A stretch of DNA of 64,000 bases from Bacillus sp. sid0103. Lineage in GTDB: Bacteria > Bacillota > Bacilli > Bacillales_B > DSM-18226. The notes beneath the pieces are model-generated. The model had not been told where the DNA came from. It saw only the letters and a list, made by a program, of their open reading frames with translations, and ran no database searches. A program made the position numbers and the translations under genes. The stretch lies in the NCBI RefSeq assembly GCF_019219025.1, contig NZ_JAHUWN010000006.1:204294-268293 (forward strand), written 5' to 3'. Positions 63,980 to 64,000 of the stretch are shown here, one piece after another. Each line of letters begins with the position of its first letter. Positions within the stretch are counted from its first letter, which is position 1.

Positions 63980-64000
63980 AATACAGTTTAACCTAAATAT
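63972..64000 (+). CDS. Start of a probable IS256-family transposase (cut by window edge)
   Basis: ATG 63972 after GGAGGAATTA encodes MTQIQFNLN before the window ends. From memory this resembles the start of IS256/Mutator-type transposases of bacilli. Only nine codons are visible, so the assignment rests on that short match and on the silencing inverted repeat upstream. Confidence 0.45.

Overview
The window reads as a chromosomal segment of a low-GC, spore-forming Bacillaceae bacterium (Bacillus/Neobacillus-like). Support: AT-rich sequence, strong AGGAGG-type ribosome sites, frequent GTG/TTG starts, a TnrA gene behind a textbook TnrA box, Rex and CcpA (cre) sites, a CysJ/CysI pair starting like the Bacillus subtilis proteins, a SpoIID-family protein, and a GC-rich dispersed palindromic repeat that I recall from Bacillus genomes. 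I see no rRNA, tRNA, CRISPR array or prophage. The only mobile element is the start of a probable IS256-type transposase at the right edge.

Layout. (1) 2-2022: the tail of a membrane transporter and a ProC-like reductase. (2) 2077-11307: an uncharacterised catabolic/redox island. It holds a permease, a 28-residue ORF, two 2Fe-2S ferredoxins, a creatininase-family hydrolase, a heme-oxygenase-like diiron oxidase (HDO) with all six expected metal ligands, an aldehyde dehydrogenase, a GlcG/HbpS protein, a split ChrA transporter pair and a GntR regulator. At least seven copies of a TTTGGTATACAAA palindrome lie in its intergenic regions, so it looks like one regulon. (3) 11346-14352: a CxxH/CxxC mini-protein, a sirtuin, a YGSNL protein and a CAP-domain protein. 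(4) 14539-26146: a second catabolic island. It holds a regulator, a two-component flavin monooxygenase (HpaC/HpaB-like), an M20 carbamoylase-type hydrolase, a complete branched-chain-type ABC importer, a RidA protein and a DUF1028 protein. Three promoters share a TTAAGGA-N5-TCCTTAA-type element. The importer sits behind a duplicated promoter followed by an internally deleted hpaB remnant. (5) 26150-27142: gene debris (MFS and SDR remnants) and a 21-bp tandem array.

(6) 27148-37202: YdeI-like and hydroxyacid dehydrogenase genes, tnrA, patB, a polar amino-acid ABC importer (perhaps for cystine), DUF2238, and an ABC-2 exporter with a DUF6526 protein. (7) 37409-37807: a 52-bp tandem array whose better copies contain a perfect palindrome. 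(8) 37933-43761: a small gene and adhE behind three Rex-type sites, a second-type hpt gene, a DinB protein and an orphan ftsZ paralogue. (9) 44137-48301: cysJ, cysI and an S1-domain protein. (10) 48418-56534: a D-glucarate cluster (CdaR, DapA-family enzyme, GntP permease, GarR, GudD, glycerate kinase, FadR-type regulator) with a cre site. (11) 56658-63415: proline dehydrogenase, dienelactone hydrolase, and two large secreted wall proteins with SH3 repeats. (12) 63599-64000: a second, unrelated array that also has a 52-bp period, then the transposase start.

The two islands in (2) and (4) are the best candidates for undescribed biology. Both have a plausible transport, oxidation, hydrolysis and aldehyde- or imine-handling logic with dedicated operators, but their substrates cannot be named from sequence alone.
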